64,000 nucleotides of DNA from Mesorhizobium sp. M2E.F.Ca.ET.219.01.1.1 (GCF_004016445.2 NZ_SADT02000008.1:248001-312000), one strand, 5' to 3'; numbered from the stretch's first letter, positions 41,917 through 51,771 are shown. Translations and numbers: made by a program. Notes: generated by a model not told the origin, from the letters alone.

Positions 41917-43065
41917 CTACGTCTCTGCAGACACCGTGCGCAGCGTCCTGAACGGCGTGCCGATCGCCGCGCGCTTTAGCAGCTCGTCTTCTTTCAGCGC
42001 GATCCCGATGCCCGGCCGTTCGGGCAAGTCGATGAAGCCGTTCACGGGAATGAGTGGCACATCGCAAATCTCGCAACCGACCTTATCGAAACTTAGGAAA
42101 TACTCGGTCAGCAGGAAGTTCGGCATTCCCGCGCTCGCCTGCATGGTGGCGGCAAGTGAGACCGTCGTCGAATTGTAGTTGTGCGGGCTGACACCGACAT
42201 GGTGCGATTCCGCGGTAGCTGCGATCTCCTTCAGCTCCAGAAGGCCTCCGCACACCGAGATGTCGGGATTGATGATGTCTGCGCCGCGAGCTGCGAAAAG
42301 TGAGCGAAAGTCGTCCTTGGTGTATAGGGTCTCGCCCGCCACAATCGGAGAATCCGAAACCTGCCGCACTTCTTGCAGTCCCTCCAGATCGAACGCAGGT
42401 ACAGGCTCCTCGATCCAATAAGGGTGCAGTTGCGCGATTGCCTTGGCGAAACGGGAAGCGATGTTGGGGCTGAAACGTCGGCTGCATTCAATGAGCATTT
42501 CTACGTCGTCGCCGACGGCGTCGCGTACCGCCGACACCATTGACACGGCATGCCGCTCGACATCCTTGTCGATGTAGGTGCGCACGGGCAGGGGAAATGG
42601 ATCAAACTTTAGAGCCGTGAACCCCCGGCTGACGACAGCCTCGGCCGCCTTCGCTATGTCAAAGGGCGTTTTTGCCTCGTAAGCCCAGCCATTCGCATAG
42701 ACCCTGATCCTGTCGCGGTATCGTCCTCCGAGAAGGTTGTGAACAGGCTGATTGCAGGCCTGCCCGACGATATCCCAAAGCGCTATCTCGAGCCCGGAGA
42801 GCGCACTGTAGAACTCCATCGATCCGCGGCGATGCACGTAATCGTCGCGCAGCATGGTCACTGCGTACTTGATCTGAAACGGATCGCGGCCGACCAGGTA
42901 TCGGCCGAATTGGACGAGGTGACTGACAATGGCATTTTCTCTGTCCGATTGCGAATACGCTTCGCCCCAGCCAACAATGCCGGCGTCCGTCTCGATACGA
43001 ACAAATATCCAGTGTTTCTTCGTTCCGTTATCTACAACGTAGGACCTGATACTCTTGATCTTCAC
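41917..43065 (-). CDS. Enolase-superfamily (mandelate racemase/muconate lactonizing) enzyme
   Basis: A 382-residue enolase-superfamily protein. It has the capping domain (AGIVGWGEAY), a K-x-D motif in LKFDPFP, carboxylate segments LIECSRRF, IEEPVPAFD and AGETL, and a late histidine in SPHNYNST. The first metal ligand position has Glu (IECS) rather than the usual Asp-x-Asn. Such enzymes dehydrate or racemise acid sugars and amino acid derivatives. A GTG start at 43065 fits, with GGAG eight bases upstream. It is the last gene of a leftward operon after enoyl-CoA hydratase and aldehyde dehydrogenase. Confidence 0.88.
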   Translation of the reverse strand: MKIKSIRSYVVDNGTKKHWIFVRIETDAGIVGWGEAYSQSDRENAIVSHLVQFGRYLVGRDPFQIKYAVTMLRDDYVHRRGSMEFYSALSGLEIALWDIVGQACNQPVHNLLGGRYRDRIRVYANGWAYEAKTPFDIAKAAEAVVSRGFTALKFDPFPLPVRTYIDKDVERHAVSMVSAVRDAVGDDVEMLIECSRRFSPNIASRFAKAIAQLHPYWIEEPVPAFDLEGLQEVRQVSDSPIVAGETLYTKDDFRSLFAARGADIINPDISVCGGLLELKEIAATAESHHVGVSPHNYNSTTVSLAATMQASAGMPNFLLTEYFLSFDKVGCEICDVPLIPVNGFIDLPERPGIGIALKEDELLKRAAIGTPFRTLRTVSAET

Positions 43066-43128
43066 ACTGTAGTCTCCGTGTTTGCCCACTCGGGAGCATG
43101 GAGCCTTGAGGCCCATGGGGTCGGCAAC

Positions 43129-44625
43129 TCAGTCCGACGGCGCAATCCAGACCGATTTGACATTTGTGTATTCTTCAACGTGCTGACGACCCGACTCCCG
43201 CCCGAAGCCGCTCATTTTGTATCCCCCAAAGGGAACCGCCGGATCGGCAAGTTGGTATGAGTTCGCCCAGACAACTCCGGACTTGATACGTCTTGCCAAT
43301 GCATGCACGGTGTCAAGCCGGCTAGACCAGACGCCCGCGCCAAGGCCAAAAACGGTGTTGTTCGCCAAAGCGACGACCTCTTCCAGGCTGTCGAAAGGAA
43401 AGACGGTCAGCACAGGACCGAATATTTCTTCCCGCCCGATGGCCGCGTCGGGGCTAACGTCCGCGAATACCGTTGGAGCGACAAAATTTCCCCCAGATAA
43501 TTCGCCGTCGATAAGGCGGCATCCTCCCGAGACAAGTCGCGCTCCTTCGCTGATACCGCTTTCAAAGAAGCCACAGACGCGGTCCAGTTGTTTCATCGAA
43601 ACGAGCGGACCGATTTGCGTAGAGGGATGAAGGCCGTTTCCGATCTTGAGATTCCTGCCGTATTCGGCAACGCCATCGACCACCTGGTCGTAAACCGACC
43701 GTTCGGCAAAGAGGCGCGAACCGGCACTGCAAATCTGTCCACTATTGTTGAAGATGGCCTGCGCAGCCCCTGGTATCGCTCTACCCAGATTGGCGTCGGC
43801 GAAGACGATGTTCGGCGACTTGCCGCCGAGTTCCATGGTCAGTCGCTTCATCGTTGGCGCGGCAGCCTTCATTATCCGTTGACCAGTCACATGGCTTCCG
43901 GTGAACGCGATCTTGTCGACTGCCGGATGTTCCACGAGCCTTGCGCCCGCTACCGTTCCGGACCCGGTGACAATATTGAACACGCCCTTCGGTATTCCTG
44001 CCTCCAGGGTCAGTTCACCCAATCGCAACGGCACAAGGGGAGCCTCTTCCGCGGGCTTCAGCACCATGGTGCAGCCGGTTGCCAGCACGGGGCCCAGCTT
44101 CCAGATGGTTGAGGGGATCGGACCATTCCAGGGGGTTATCGCTCCGACGACGCCGATGGGTTCACGAAGCGAATAGGAAAAAATGTCGCCGCCATGGGAA
44201 TTCTGGATTGTTTCGCCGTGTATGGATACCGCCATCGCCGCGTAGTACCGAAGCAGACCGACCGCGCGTTTACAAAATCCCATCTGACGTGAGATCGGCG
44301 CGCCCATGTCGATCGTCGCAAGTACAGCGAGTTCCTCGAAGTTCGCATCCACGAGATCGGCAAGCCTCAAGAGGAGGTTCTGGCGATCGTATGGTGTCAT
44401 CGTGGTCCACGGACCTGTCTCGAAGGCGCGACGCGCCGCCGCGACAGCGCGATTGATGTCCTCCTCGTCGCCCATGGCAACATCGACAATGGTTGTCCGG
44501 GTCGCGGGGTTGATAGAGGGATAGGTGCCGCCAGATGCTGGTTCGACCCACTCTCCGTCTATGAGAAGTTTTTTGGTTCCCCGTAGGAACGAGTAGTCGG
44601 TTCGCACGGACGGATCTTGAGGCAC
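43129..44625 (-). CDS. NAD(P)-dependent aldehyde dehydrogenase
   Basis: A 498-residue aldehyde dehydrogenase with catalytic C299 (NNSGQICSAG), base E265 (MELGGKSP) and cofactor loop FTGSHVTG. The common PWNF motif reads PWNGP, which could alter the substrate tunnel. A GTG start at 44625 is set by AAGGAG seven bases upstream; the longer frame to 44652 lacks such support. It is the middle gene of the leftward operon 45535-41917. Confidence 0.9.
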   Translation of the reverse strand: MPQDPSVRTDYSFLRGTKKLLIDGEWVEPASGGTYPSINPATRTTIVDVAMGDEEDINRAVAAARRAFETGPWTTMTPYDRQNLLLRLADLVDANFEELAVLATIDMGAPISRQMGFCKRAVGLLRYYAAMAVSIHGETIQNSHGGDIFSYSLREPIGVVGAITPWNGPIPSTIWKLGPVLATGCTMVLKPAEEAPLVPLRLGELTLEAGIPKGVFNIVTGSGTVAGARLVEHPAVDKIAFTGSHVTGQRIMKAAAPTMKRLTMELGGKSPNIVFADANLGRAIPGAAQAIFNNSGQICSAGSRLFAERSVYDQVVDGVAEYGRNLKIGNGLHPSTQIGPLVSMKQLDRVCGFFESGISEGARLVSGGCRLIDGELSGGNFVAPTVFADVSPDAAIGREEIFGPVLTVFPFDSLEEVVALANNTVFGLGAGVWSSRLDTVHALARRIKSGVVWANSYQLADPAVPFGGYKMSGFGRESGRQHVEEYTNVKSVWIAPSD

Positions 44626-44695
44626 TTCACTTCTCCTTTTCCCCGCTCGCAATTGTTCCCGACGCCGGCCCCGCGCGCAGTGCGCGCCTTCAGTT

Positions 44696-45535
44696 TCATT
44701 CTTCGTCGGAGGGTTCGGTCTTGCGCTTTTCGAATGGGGCGAACTGCTGCTTGCGCCATTCCAACGCGGCTTGAAGACTTACATTCGTCCGAAGCTCGTC
44801 GAAGGCGTCGCGTTCGGGCGACCCGGCGGTCCGCATCATGGCGGCCATATCCGCGCCGTGGCGCAAGGCCGTGAACAGGCCCATAGTCTCAAAGCTTTGA
44901 TTGATCGAGCGCTTGTTCCACCGTTGGCAATTCGCGGCGACACGTGACATCCGCTTTGCAATAAGCAAAGTCTCTTCAAAGAGCGAGGCCGCTGGAAAAA
45001 CGCGCTCGACCAGGCCCACTTCCAAAGCTTCGTGCGCATCCAGGACGTCGCCGGTATAGATAAGCTCGCGGCATCTGCTCCCGAGTATCCAGGGAGCCAT
45101 CATCGTGCCGATCGCGCCCGCGAACCGAGCCTCCAAGACGCCGATTCGGGATCGGTCGGAGCAATATCTAATGTCGCAACACAACGCCAACTCAAGGCCG
45201 CCCGCCAAACAAAACCCGTCGATCATGGCAATCACAGGTTTACTGCAGCGCCAGTTCGACAGAAGGAATTGCTGCTGATCCAGATACCGATCATTGATCT
45301 GTTCGATGTTCCGTTTGGCCCCGGGATACTCCTTTAAATCGTATCCGGCCGAGAATGCGCGGCCTCCGGCGCCCCTCAAAATGATCACCCGGACATCCTC
45401 GTTGCGATCGAGGTCAGCGATCAGTTGCCGGTATTCGACCGTCAACTGATCATTGATCGCGTTCATTCGGTCCGAGCGGTTGATGGTGATCACGGCGACA
45501 CGATCATCGACTTCGACAAGAAGCGTTTCGTACAT
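44696..45535 (-). CDS. Enoyl-CoA hydratase/isomerase family protein
   Basis: A 279-residue crotonase-fold enzyme. The oxyanion-hole segment is FSAGYDLKE, the catalytic region DGFCLAGGLELAL and the second acidic segment GVLEARFAG. It would add water to, or rearrange, a CoA thioester, which fits the acyl-CoA ligase and thioesterase encoded at 53195-55281. ATG at 45535 is chosen over 45547 by family length; neither has a strong ribosome site. It is the first gene of the leftward operon and divergent from the hypothetical protein at 45699. Confidence 0.88.
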   Translation of the reverse strand: MYETLLVEVDDRVAVITINRSDRMNAINDQLTVEYRQLIADLDRNEDVRVIILRGAGGRAFSAGYDLKEYPGAKRNIEQINDRYLDQQQFLLSNWRCSKPVIAMIDGFCLAGGLELALCCDIRYCSDRSRIGVLEARFAGAIGTMMAPWILGSRCRELIYTGDVLDAHEALEVGLVERVFPAASLFEETLLIAKRMSRVAANCQRWNKRSINQSFETMGLFTALRHGADMAAMMRTAGSPERDAFDELRTNVSLQAALEWRKQQFAPFEKRKTEPSDEE

Positions 45536-45594
45536 TGGGGGCCCCATTTTTCGGATCGCACTTTTACCGAATTTGTTCTGGGCGTCTAGTTTTT

Positions 45595-45645
45595 TTCTTA
45601 TGGGAAAGATATTTCTTGACACGCAATGTTCCGAAAGCTTTGAAT
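45595..45645 (+). promoter_or_regulatory. Divergent promoter with TTTCCCATAAGAA site
   Basis: On the minus strand 45607-45595 reads TTTCCCATAAGAA, one base different from the copy at 40556. On the plus strand TTGACA (45616) and TTGAAT (45640) are 18 bases apart and would drive the 45699 gene. The operator could also control the leftward enoyl-CoA hydratase operon. Confidence 0.6.
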
Positions 45646-45698
45646 GCCCTTCATCAAGGACGCTAAAAGCGCCGAAAATGAAAACGGGGAGGGTCTGT

Positions 45699-46019
45699 GT
45701 GATCGTTAGTCTGGGCAGGGACCTGACAGCTGCGCTGTTAGCTCCAGACGATTTCAAGGCACTTTCCCTAAGGCTGGATGCGAGCTGGCCCGCGGGCTTA
45801 TCGGATGAGGATATCCGATCCGGCCTGTCTGAGTGGGGTAGCCTCGAAGACCTCAGTCACGTCTGGGTGCCAGTCCAGCAGTTGCGACGACTCGGCCCTC
45901 AAGATGTCAACTGGCTCACCCGTTTCGACGCGATGATCGAAAGGGCCGCCCAATACGGCTGGACCCGCAAGCAGGCGGCCGAGGTCCGCATGCATATTGA
46001 CCCATACTCAAGAAAATAA
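45699..46019 (+). CDS. Hypothetical protein, 106 residues
   Basis: A small soluble acidic protein. GGGGAGGG about six bases upstream sets a GTG start at 45699; ATG at 45678 is an alternative lacking a good site. It begins VIVSLGRDLTAALLAPDDF and contains Trp-rich helical stretches (SEWGSLEDLSHVWVP, DVNWLTRFD). I recognise no family. It is the first gene of the rightward operon and lies 19 bases before the flavin monooxygenase gene, so it may be a small partner of that enzyme. Confidence 0.65.
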   Translation: MIVSLGRDLTAALLAPDDFKALSLRLDASWPAGLSDEDIRSGLSEWGSLEDLSHVWVPVQQLRRLGPQDVNWLTRFDAMIERAAQYGWTRKQAAEVRMHIDPYSRK

Positions 46020-46038
46020 AGTGACGAAGGAAAAACGC

Positions 46039-47190
46039 ATGTCTCACCTGCCTTTAAAGCACGGGCTCTTCCTACCGCCGTTCCACAAGGTAACCGAAAG
46101 CCCGACAATCTCGCTGCACCGAGACATGGAGATCATTCGCTGGGCGGATGAGCTTGGCTTTGACGAAGCTTGGGTCGGAGAGCACCATTCGGGAGGATTC
46201 GAGATCATCTCGTCACCGGAAATTCTGCTGGCCGCCGTCGCGGAGCGGACTCGCAGGATCCGGCTCGGAACGGGCGTGGTATCGCTGCCCTACCATAACC
46301 CCTTGATGGTCGCGAACCGGATCGTCCAACTCGACCACATGACGCAGGGACGGGTCATCTTTGGCGTTGGCCCTGGGCTGCTTGTCACGGATGCGAGGAT
46401 GCTCGGCATCGACCCTCAGCACACTCGCGACCGGATGGCGGAAGCACTCGAAGTCATCGTGCGTCTTTTCCGGGGCGAGACCGTTAGCCACACCTCCGAC
46501 TGGTTCGTCCTGAAGGACGCACGGCTGCATTTTGCACCATTCCAGCTCCAACACCCTGAAATAGCCCTCGCCAGCTCGATTTCACCGTCTGGTGCGAAGG
46601 CAGCTGGAAAATTCGGGTTTTCCATGCTTTGCGTGGCCGCGGCTGATCGCGCCGGCTTTGACGCCCTTAAGACGAACTGGGAAATCGCCAACCAGGTCGC
46701 GGAAGCCAATGGCAAGAAAATGGACCCGCGAGGGCTTCGTCTCGTCGCACCCATTCACATCGCCGAGACCCGCGAGCAGGCGGCCAAGAACGTTCAGTTC
46801 GGCCTTCGCGACTACATGGACTACTCGAACAGCGTCGCGCCGGGCCGTTTCCCCGTCGACGGCGATCCGGTCGCCTACATGAACGGAATCGGCGGCGCCG
46901 CAATCGGCACGCCCGACGATGCGATTGCTTTGATCGAGCGCCTGATCGGCCGCCAGGGAGATTTCGGAGTCTTCCTTCAGATGGCACACAATTGGGCGGA
47001 TTGGGATCAGACGCGTCGATCCTACGAACTCTACGCGCGCTATGTCATTCCACACTTCACGAAGGTGAATGCCAATCGCAACGCCTCGCTGAGCGAGATG
47101 GCGCGTAATGCCTCGAACAACGAAGCCGAACGTAGGCGAGCGGTCGACGCCCAGATCACTAAGTACGCGACAGAATCGAAGAAGGGCTAG
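46039..47190 (+). CDS. Luciferase-like (LLM) flavin-dependent monooxygenase
   Basis: A 383-residue bacterial-luciferase-fold monooxygenase close in plan to limonene 1,2-monooxygenase types. Typical segments are WADELGFDEAWVGEHH, RRIRLGTGVVSLPYHNPL and GRVIFGVGPGLL. These enzymes need reduced FMN from a separate reductase; a flavin reductase is encoded at 55278 in the same cluster. ATG at 46039 follows GAAGGAAA. It may oxidise the carbon skeleton of the imported compound, by hydroxylation, epoxidation or N-dealkylation; the substrate cannot be read. Confidence 0.88.
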   Translation: MSHLPLKHGLFLPPFHKVTESPTISLHRDMEIIRWADELGFDEAWVGEHHSGGFEIISSPEILLAAVAERTRRIRLGTGVVSLPYHNPLMVANRIVQLDHMTQGRVIFGVGPGLLVTDARMLGIDPQHTRDRMAEALEVIVRLFRGETVSHTSDWFVLKDARLHFAPFQLQHPEIALASSISPSGAKAAGKFGFSMLCVAAADRAGFDALKTNWEIANQVAEANGKKMDPRGLRLVAPIHIAETREQAAKNVQFGLRDYMDYSNSVAPGRFPVDGDPVAYMNGIGGAAIGTPDDAIALIERLIGRQGDFGVFLQMAHNWADWDQTRRSYELYARYVIPHFTKVNANRNASLSEMARNASNNEAERRRAVDAQITKYATESKKG

Positions 47191-47206
47191 CCTCTATTGA
47201 GGTGTC

Positions 47207-48151
47207 ATGAGTGAAGCTCCGCGCGGCCCAAGTTTGCTGGCGCGATCAACAAGGAGCCGTTCAGGCAAATCGGCAAGGCTTTGGGAATTAGCTATGGGTG
47301 GACATCTGGAAAAGCGACGTTCCCGCGGTTTGAACGGCCATCTATGGCTACTGTTGCCCGCCGCGTTTCTAATCCTGCCGTTCTTTGTTTGGCCTTCCGT
47401 GCTAATTATCGGCAAGAGTTTTTCCGGCGATACGGGGCCGTTAGAGCAGTACAGGATCGTGTTCGCGAGCCCCGGCATCAGAACCGTGATGGCCTACACC
47501 TTCTATGTTTCCGCTGTAGTCACGGGGATCACTCTCGTTATCGGGTATCCGGTTGCCTTTGTCGTGACCCATCTACCCAAGAAGATCGCTGCTATCTGTG
47601 TTGCTTTGATATTCCTTCCATTCTGGGTCAGCACAGTCATCCGGACTTTTGCCTGGATGATCATTCTGGCGCGTAAAGGTCCGCTCAATGAAAGTCTGCT
47701 GGCGATTGGGATCCTCAGCCAGCCACTGCGCCTGCTCGATAACGGAGTGGGGATGATCCTCGCGATGGTCTATATCCAGATACCTTTCATGGTGATCCCC
47801 CTCATCAACACGATGAGGACTATCGACCCGAGTTACATGCGAGCGGCAGCCATATTGGGAGCCAACCCATTCTGGCAAATCGTCCGGGTCTATTTTCCGC
47901 TGTCTCTGCCCGGCGCAATGGTCGGATCGATACTGGTCTTTATCTCCTCCCTGGGCTTCTTTGTCACTCCCTCGCTTCTCGGAGGGTCTCGAACGATGTT
48001 GTCCATCCTCATCAACCAGCAGGCATCTCGACTTCTGAACTGGCCTCTTGCGTCCGCCCTGGCGACGGTCGCGCTCGTTCTAACCGCAGCATTGTTCCTT
48101 ATTTACAAAATGGTGCGCCGCGCCGCCGCAACCAGCGGAGGCATCGCATGA
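47207..48151 (+). CDS. PotB-type ABC importer, permease 1
   Basis: A 314-residue inner-membrane permease with six membrane segments after a basic N-terminal lead. The EAA-like loop is MRAAAILGANPFWQIVRVYFP. It starts 17 bases after the monooxygenase stop and overlaps permease 2 by four bases (ATGA). The binding protein is probably the one at 40652. Confidence 0.9.
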   Translation: MSEAPRGPSLLARSTRSRSGKSARLWELAMGGHLEKRRSRGLNGHLWLLLPAAFLILPFFVWPSVLIIGKSFSGDTGPLEQYRIVFASPGIRTVMAYTFYVSAVVTGITLVIGYPVAFVVTHLPKKIAAICVALIFLPFWVSTVIRTFAWMIILARKGPLNESLLAIGILSQPLRLLDNGVGMILAMVYIQIPFMVIPLINTMRTIDPSYMRAAAILGANPFWQIVRVYFPLSLPGAMVGSILVFISSLGFFVTPSLLGGSRTMLSILINQQASRLLNWPLASALATVALVLTAALFLIYKMVRRAAATSGGIA

Positions 48152-48969
48152 AGAACGAAGGTGTCCTGTGGAAGATCTTACGGTTATCCGTTCGCGCCAT
48201 GACGATGCTGCTGTTGCTTGCGATGCTCGTGCCTCTGGCGATCATCGTCATACTGTCGCTATCGGATCAGTCGTATCTTTCGTTTCCACCAACCGCCTAT
48301 TCATTCCGTTGGTATCGGTCGTTCCTCGCGAATTCGGACTACCAGAGCGCGATCATAAACAGCCTGACCATCGGCGTGTCGGCGGCATTTTTGGCTACCG
48401 TCGCCGGAACACTGGTGGCGATAGCCGTTATTCGTGGAGCAATCCCAGGCAAGGACCTCCTGTCGACCTTGATGATGGCTCCGGCGATCTTGCCACAGAT
48501 CATCCTGGCGATCGGTCTTTATCCCATCAGCGTGCTGCTGTCGTTGAACGGCACGTACTGGGCGGTAATCCTGGCGCACGCTGCGGTATCGATACCCTTT
48601 CCATTCATCGCTGTGTGCGGGGCGTTGCAGGGATATTCTGATCGCATCGAGTACGCGGCGATGAGCCTCGGGGCTTCCCCTCGCCAGACTTTCCGGCACA
48701 TCACCCTGCCTATGATCGGCCCTAGCGTTTTCTCGGGCTTCGTCTTCGCGTTGGCTTTCTCGATCGACGAACTCGTCCTCGCAATTTTCCTGACAAGTCC
48801 GTCGACCAGAACGCTACCACTGCTCCTGTGGCAGCAGTTGAATTATCAAGTGACGCCCGAAATCGCAGCCGCGGCCACTGCCCTTCTCACGTTTACGCTG
48901 TTGCTGATCCTTAGCGCCACGATTGTGCGACGGTTCAGCCAACAGAAATACAAGGTCTCAGGCGCATGA
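48148..48969 (+). CDS. PotC-type ABC importer, permease 2
   Basis: A 273-residue inner-membrane permease with six membrane segments and the EAA loop EYAAMSLGASPRQTFRHITLP. Both ends overlap neighbours by four bases (ATGA), which indicates tightly coupled translation of the importer subunits. Confidence 0.9.
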   Translation: MKNEGVLWKILRLSVRAMTMLLLLAMLVPLAIIVILSLSDQSYLSFPPTAYSFRWYRSFLANSDYQSAIINSLTIGVSAAFLATVAGTLVAIAVIRGAIPGKDLLSTLMMAPAILPQIILAIGLYPISVLLSLNGTYWAVILAHAAVSIPFPFIAVCGALQGYSDRIEYAAMSLGASPRQTFRHITLPMIGPSVFSGFVFALAFSIDELVLAIFLTSPSTRTLPLLLWQQLNYQVTPEIAAAATALLTFTLLLILSATIVRRFSQQKYKVSGA

Positions 48970-50057
48970 TGATGGGTATTGGAAAAATCAAGGCTGGTTG
49001 CGCTGTTGCCATCAGAGAACTCACCAAAGAATATTATCCCATTGTCGCCGTGGCCCCGACCAGCGTCGATGTGGCGTCGGGCGGGTTCTTTGCGATCATT
49101 GGTCCGAGCGGTTCTGGAAAATCCACGTTGTTGGGCATTTTGGCGGGATACGTGCAGCCCACAGCCGGCAGAGTCGAGGTCAATGGGAAGGACATCCTTT
49201 CCGAGCCGATGTATCGACGCAACATCGGCATGGTCTTCCAGAACTACGCGCTCTTCCCCCACATGACCGTTGCGGAGAATATTGCGTTCCCCTTGAAGAT
49301 GCGCGGCCTGCAAAAGTCAGAGGTCACCGAACGAGTTAGACATTCGCTGGCGATGGTGCGGTTGGAACAGTACCGTGATCGCAAACCCGGGATGCTATCG
49401 GGTGGACAACAGCAGCGTGTCGCGCTCGCGAGAGCGGCAATCTACCAGCCCTCGCTACTGTTGATGGATGAGCCGCTCGGCGCCTTGGACAAGAACCTGC
49501 GAGACGAAATGCAGGAAGAAATCAAACGCTTCCAGCAGGAACTCGGCATAACGGTCATCTACGTCACGCATGATCAGCAGGAAGCTGCGTTTCTGGCGGA
49601 CCGTATCGGCATAATGAAGGATGGAGCCATGGTGCAGATCGGCACTCCGCGAGAGCTTTATGAGCGTCCGACAAGCCGATTTGTCGCGGGCTTTCTCGGT
49701 GAAGCCTCTGTGTTTGCGATTACCGGCTTGTCGGCAGGCTCCGAGGCTTCAGCTACCATCGAAGGAGGCCTTTCGATGAGGATCAATCCGGCCAACGCCG
49801 CCCGCGGCGGAAAATATGTCTGTATTCGCCCGGAAAATGTGATGATCGGCCAGGAAGCGGCCCGGTTGCCCAACGTCTACGAGGGCGTCATTACCGAATC
49901 CTTATACACCGCCGGGAGCGTTAGGTATCGCATCACTGCACCGGCTGGACAGAGCCTCGTTTCGCGAGCGCTGCCCCACACTGGGTTTCAGCTTTACGAG
50001 ACGGGCCGGACGGTCAAGTTCGGCTGGTCGCCCGACGACGTCTGCGTCATCAACTAA
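48966..50057 (+). CDS. PotA-type ABC importer, ATPase
   Basis: A 363-residue ATPase with Walker A GPSGSGKST, signature LSGGQQQR, Walker B LLMDEPLGALD, switch histidine YVTHDQQEA and a C-terminal TOBE domain (CIRPENVMIG). It completes the PotABCD-like importer whose binding protein is encoded 6 kb upstream. Confidence 0.92.
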   Translation: MMMGIGKIKAGCAVAIRELTKEYYPIVAVAPTSVDVASGGFFAIIGPSGSGKSTLLGILAGYVQPTAGRVEVNGKDILSEPMYRRNIGMVFQNYALFPHMTVAENIAFPLKMRGLQKSEVTERVRHSLAMVRLEQYRDRKPGMLSGGQQQRVALARAAIYQPSLLLMDEPLGALDKNLRDEMQEEIKRFQQELGITVIYVTHDQQEAAFLADRIGIMKDGAMVQIGTPRELYERPTSRFVAGFLGEASVFAITGLSAGSEASATIEGGLSMRINPANAARGGKYVCIRPENVMIGQEAARLPNVYEGVITESLYTAGSVRYRITAPAGQSLVSRALPHTGFQLYETGRTVKFGWSPDDVCVIN

Positions 50058-50094
50058 CAAGCTGCGTGCTTGCCCTTTCCCCGGAGAAAATGCG

Positions 50095-51705
50095 GTGTCG
50101 CATTCAAAGACTTTTGATTTCATCGTGGTGGGCGCAGGTTCGGGCGGCGCGGTCGTGGCGGCCAGACTCAGTGAGTCGGGTAAATACAGCGTACTTCTGC
50201 TCGAAGCCGGACCCGAAGATAGGAGCCCACTGATCAAGATACCTCTCGGTCACCCGCTCCTTTACAACAATCCGAAGTATAACTGGAACCTGGAGAGCGA
50301 GCCGGAGCCCGAGCTCAACAACCGGACCTCCTTCCAGCCTCGGGGCCGTGTACTTGGTGGCACCAGCAGCATCAACGGCATGATCTATGTCCGTGGTAAT
50401 CGCCTTGACTATGATGACTGGCGCCAGATGGGATGCATCGGCTGGTCGTACGACGACGTCCTTCCATTCTTCAGGAAGGCAGAATCCAACATGAGGATAT
50501 TCGACGAATATCACGGGAACGAAGGTCCGCTGACGGTGTCCGATCAGTCGCCACCGAACCCGCTGGTCAGGGCGGCACTTAAGGCGTACGGAGAATCCGG
50601 CATCCCACATAATCCGGATTTCAACGGAGCCGTGCAGGATGGTTATGGACTTTATCAATTCGCCATCAACAACGGGCGCCGAGCAAATACCTCGGCAGCT
50701 TACCTGCGCCCGGCTCGGTCGAGGAAGAACCTCGTTGTCCAGACCAATTCCAACGTGAAGCGGATCTTGTTTAAAAATCACCGCGCCGTAGCAGTGGAAG
50801 TGTTTCGGGAGGGCGGGACTGAGACGGTATTCGTCCGCCGTGAAATCGTCGTCTCCGGGGGTGCGTTTCACAGCCCGCATATCCTCCAGCTCTCCGGCAT
50901 CGGCCCGGGCGACCTCCTTCGACGCCACGGGCTGGCGATCGAGGTCGACCTGCCCGGCGTTGGTGAGAACCTGCAGGATCACTTCTGGACGTCGATCATC
51001 TACAGGTCTTCCGCGGCGATGACCCTGAACGACATCGCAAACAGCTATCTTAGGCGCGGTGTAGCCGCGCTCCAGTACCTATTTGGCCGGGGGCCGATGC
51101 GCGGTACCGGAATGCACATCGGCGGCTTTGTGCGAAGCGACGAGCGATTGGACCGCCCAGATCTCCAAATCCACATGGGGACCTGGGGGGCGAAATCACG
51201 AACGGCCGCCGGCGTCGTCCCGCATCCGTTTTCGGCGTTCTCTTTAAGCCCTGTGCATCTGGCGCCCCAAAGCCGCGGCATGGTGCGGATCAGAAGTTCG
51301 AACTTCCAGGACAAGCCGGAAATACGCTTTAATTTCCTCAAGCACGACGAAGATATGGAGACGCTGAAGCGCGGCATCAAACTGTCCCGCAAAATCGCGC
51401 GTCAGGCTGCATTGAGAGAATTCATCGTCGAAGAGGTGCTGCCCGGCCCGACGGTGAACACCGATGACGAGATTGAGGCCGACATCCGCAATCGGGGTAT
51501 GTCGAACCTGCATCCGACCAGCTCATGCAAGATGGGCGTCGATAACGCAGCCGTAGTCGATCCTCGCCTTAAAGTGAGGGGGGTCGAGGGACTTCGCGTC
51601 GCCGACGCGTCGATCATGCCGCGGATTATCGTCGGAAACACAAATGCACCCACGATAATGATCGGGGAAAAGGCCGCCGCAATGGTACTGGAAGACGCAC
51701 GTTGA
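50095..51705 (+). CDS. GMC-family FAD-dependent alcohol oxidoreductase
   Basis: A 536-residue choline-dehydrogenase-like flavoprotein with FAD loop IVVGAGSGGAVVAARLSE, signature GRVLGGTSSINGMIYVRG and catalytic histidine in NLHPTSSCKMG (about residue 471). A GTG start at 50095 follows GGAG. It oxidises an alcohol group. It lies 37 bases after the ATPase gene and ends the importer operon. It could feed an aldehyde to the dehydrogenase at 43129. Confidence 0.9.
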   Translation: MSHSKTFDFIVVGAGSGGAVVAARLSESGKYSVLLLEAGPEDRSPLIKIPLGHPLLYNNPKYNWNLESEPEPELNNRTSFQPRGRVLGGTSSINGMIYVRGNRLDYDDWRQMGCIGWSYDDVLPFFRKAESNMRIFDEYHGNEGPLTVSDQSPPNPLVRAALKAYGESGIPHNPDFNGAVQDGYGLYQFAINNGRRANTSAAYLRPARSRKNLVVQTNSNVKRILFKNHRAVAVEVFREGGTETVFVRREIVVSGGAFHSPHILQLSGIGPGDLLRRHGLAIEVDLPGVGENLQDHFWTSIIYRSSAAMTLNDIANSYLRRGVAALQYLFGRGPMRGTGMHIGGFVRSDERLDRPDLQIHMGTWGAKSRTAAGVVPHPFSAFSLSPVHLAPQSRGMVRIRSSNFQDKPEIRFNFLKHDEDMETLKRGIKLSRKIARQAALREFIVEEVLPGPTVNTDDEIEADIRNRGMSNLHPTSSCKMGVDNAAVVDPRLKVRGVEGLRVADASIMPRIIVGNTNAPTIMIGEKAAAMVLEDAR

Positions 51706-51771
51706 CCATGCAGGCCTAGCTTCAGTCTCGTCCACGAAGGGCCGGTCGCAATTATTTTCTGTGGCTCTAAA

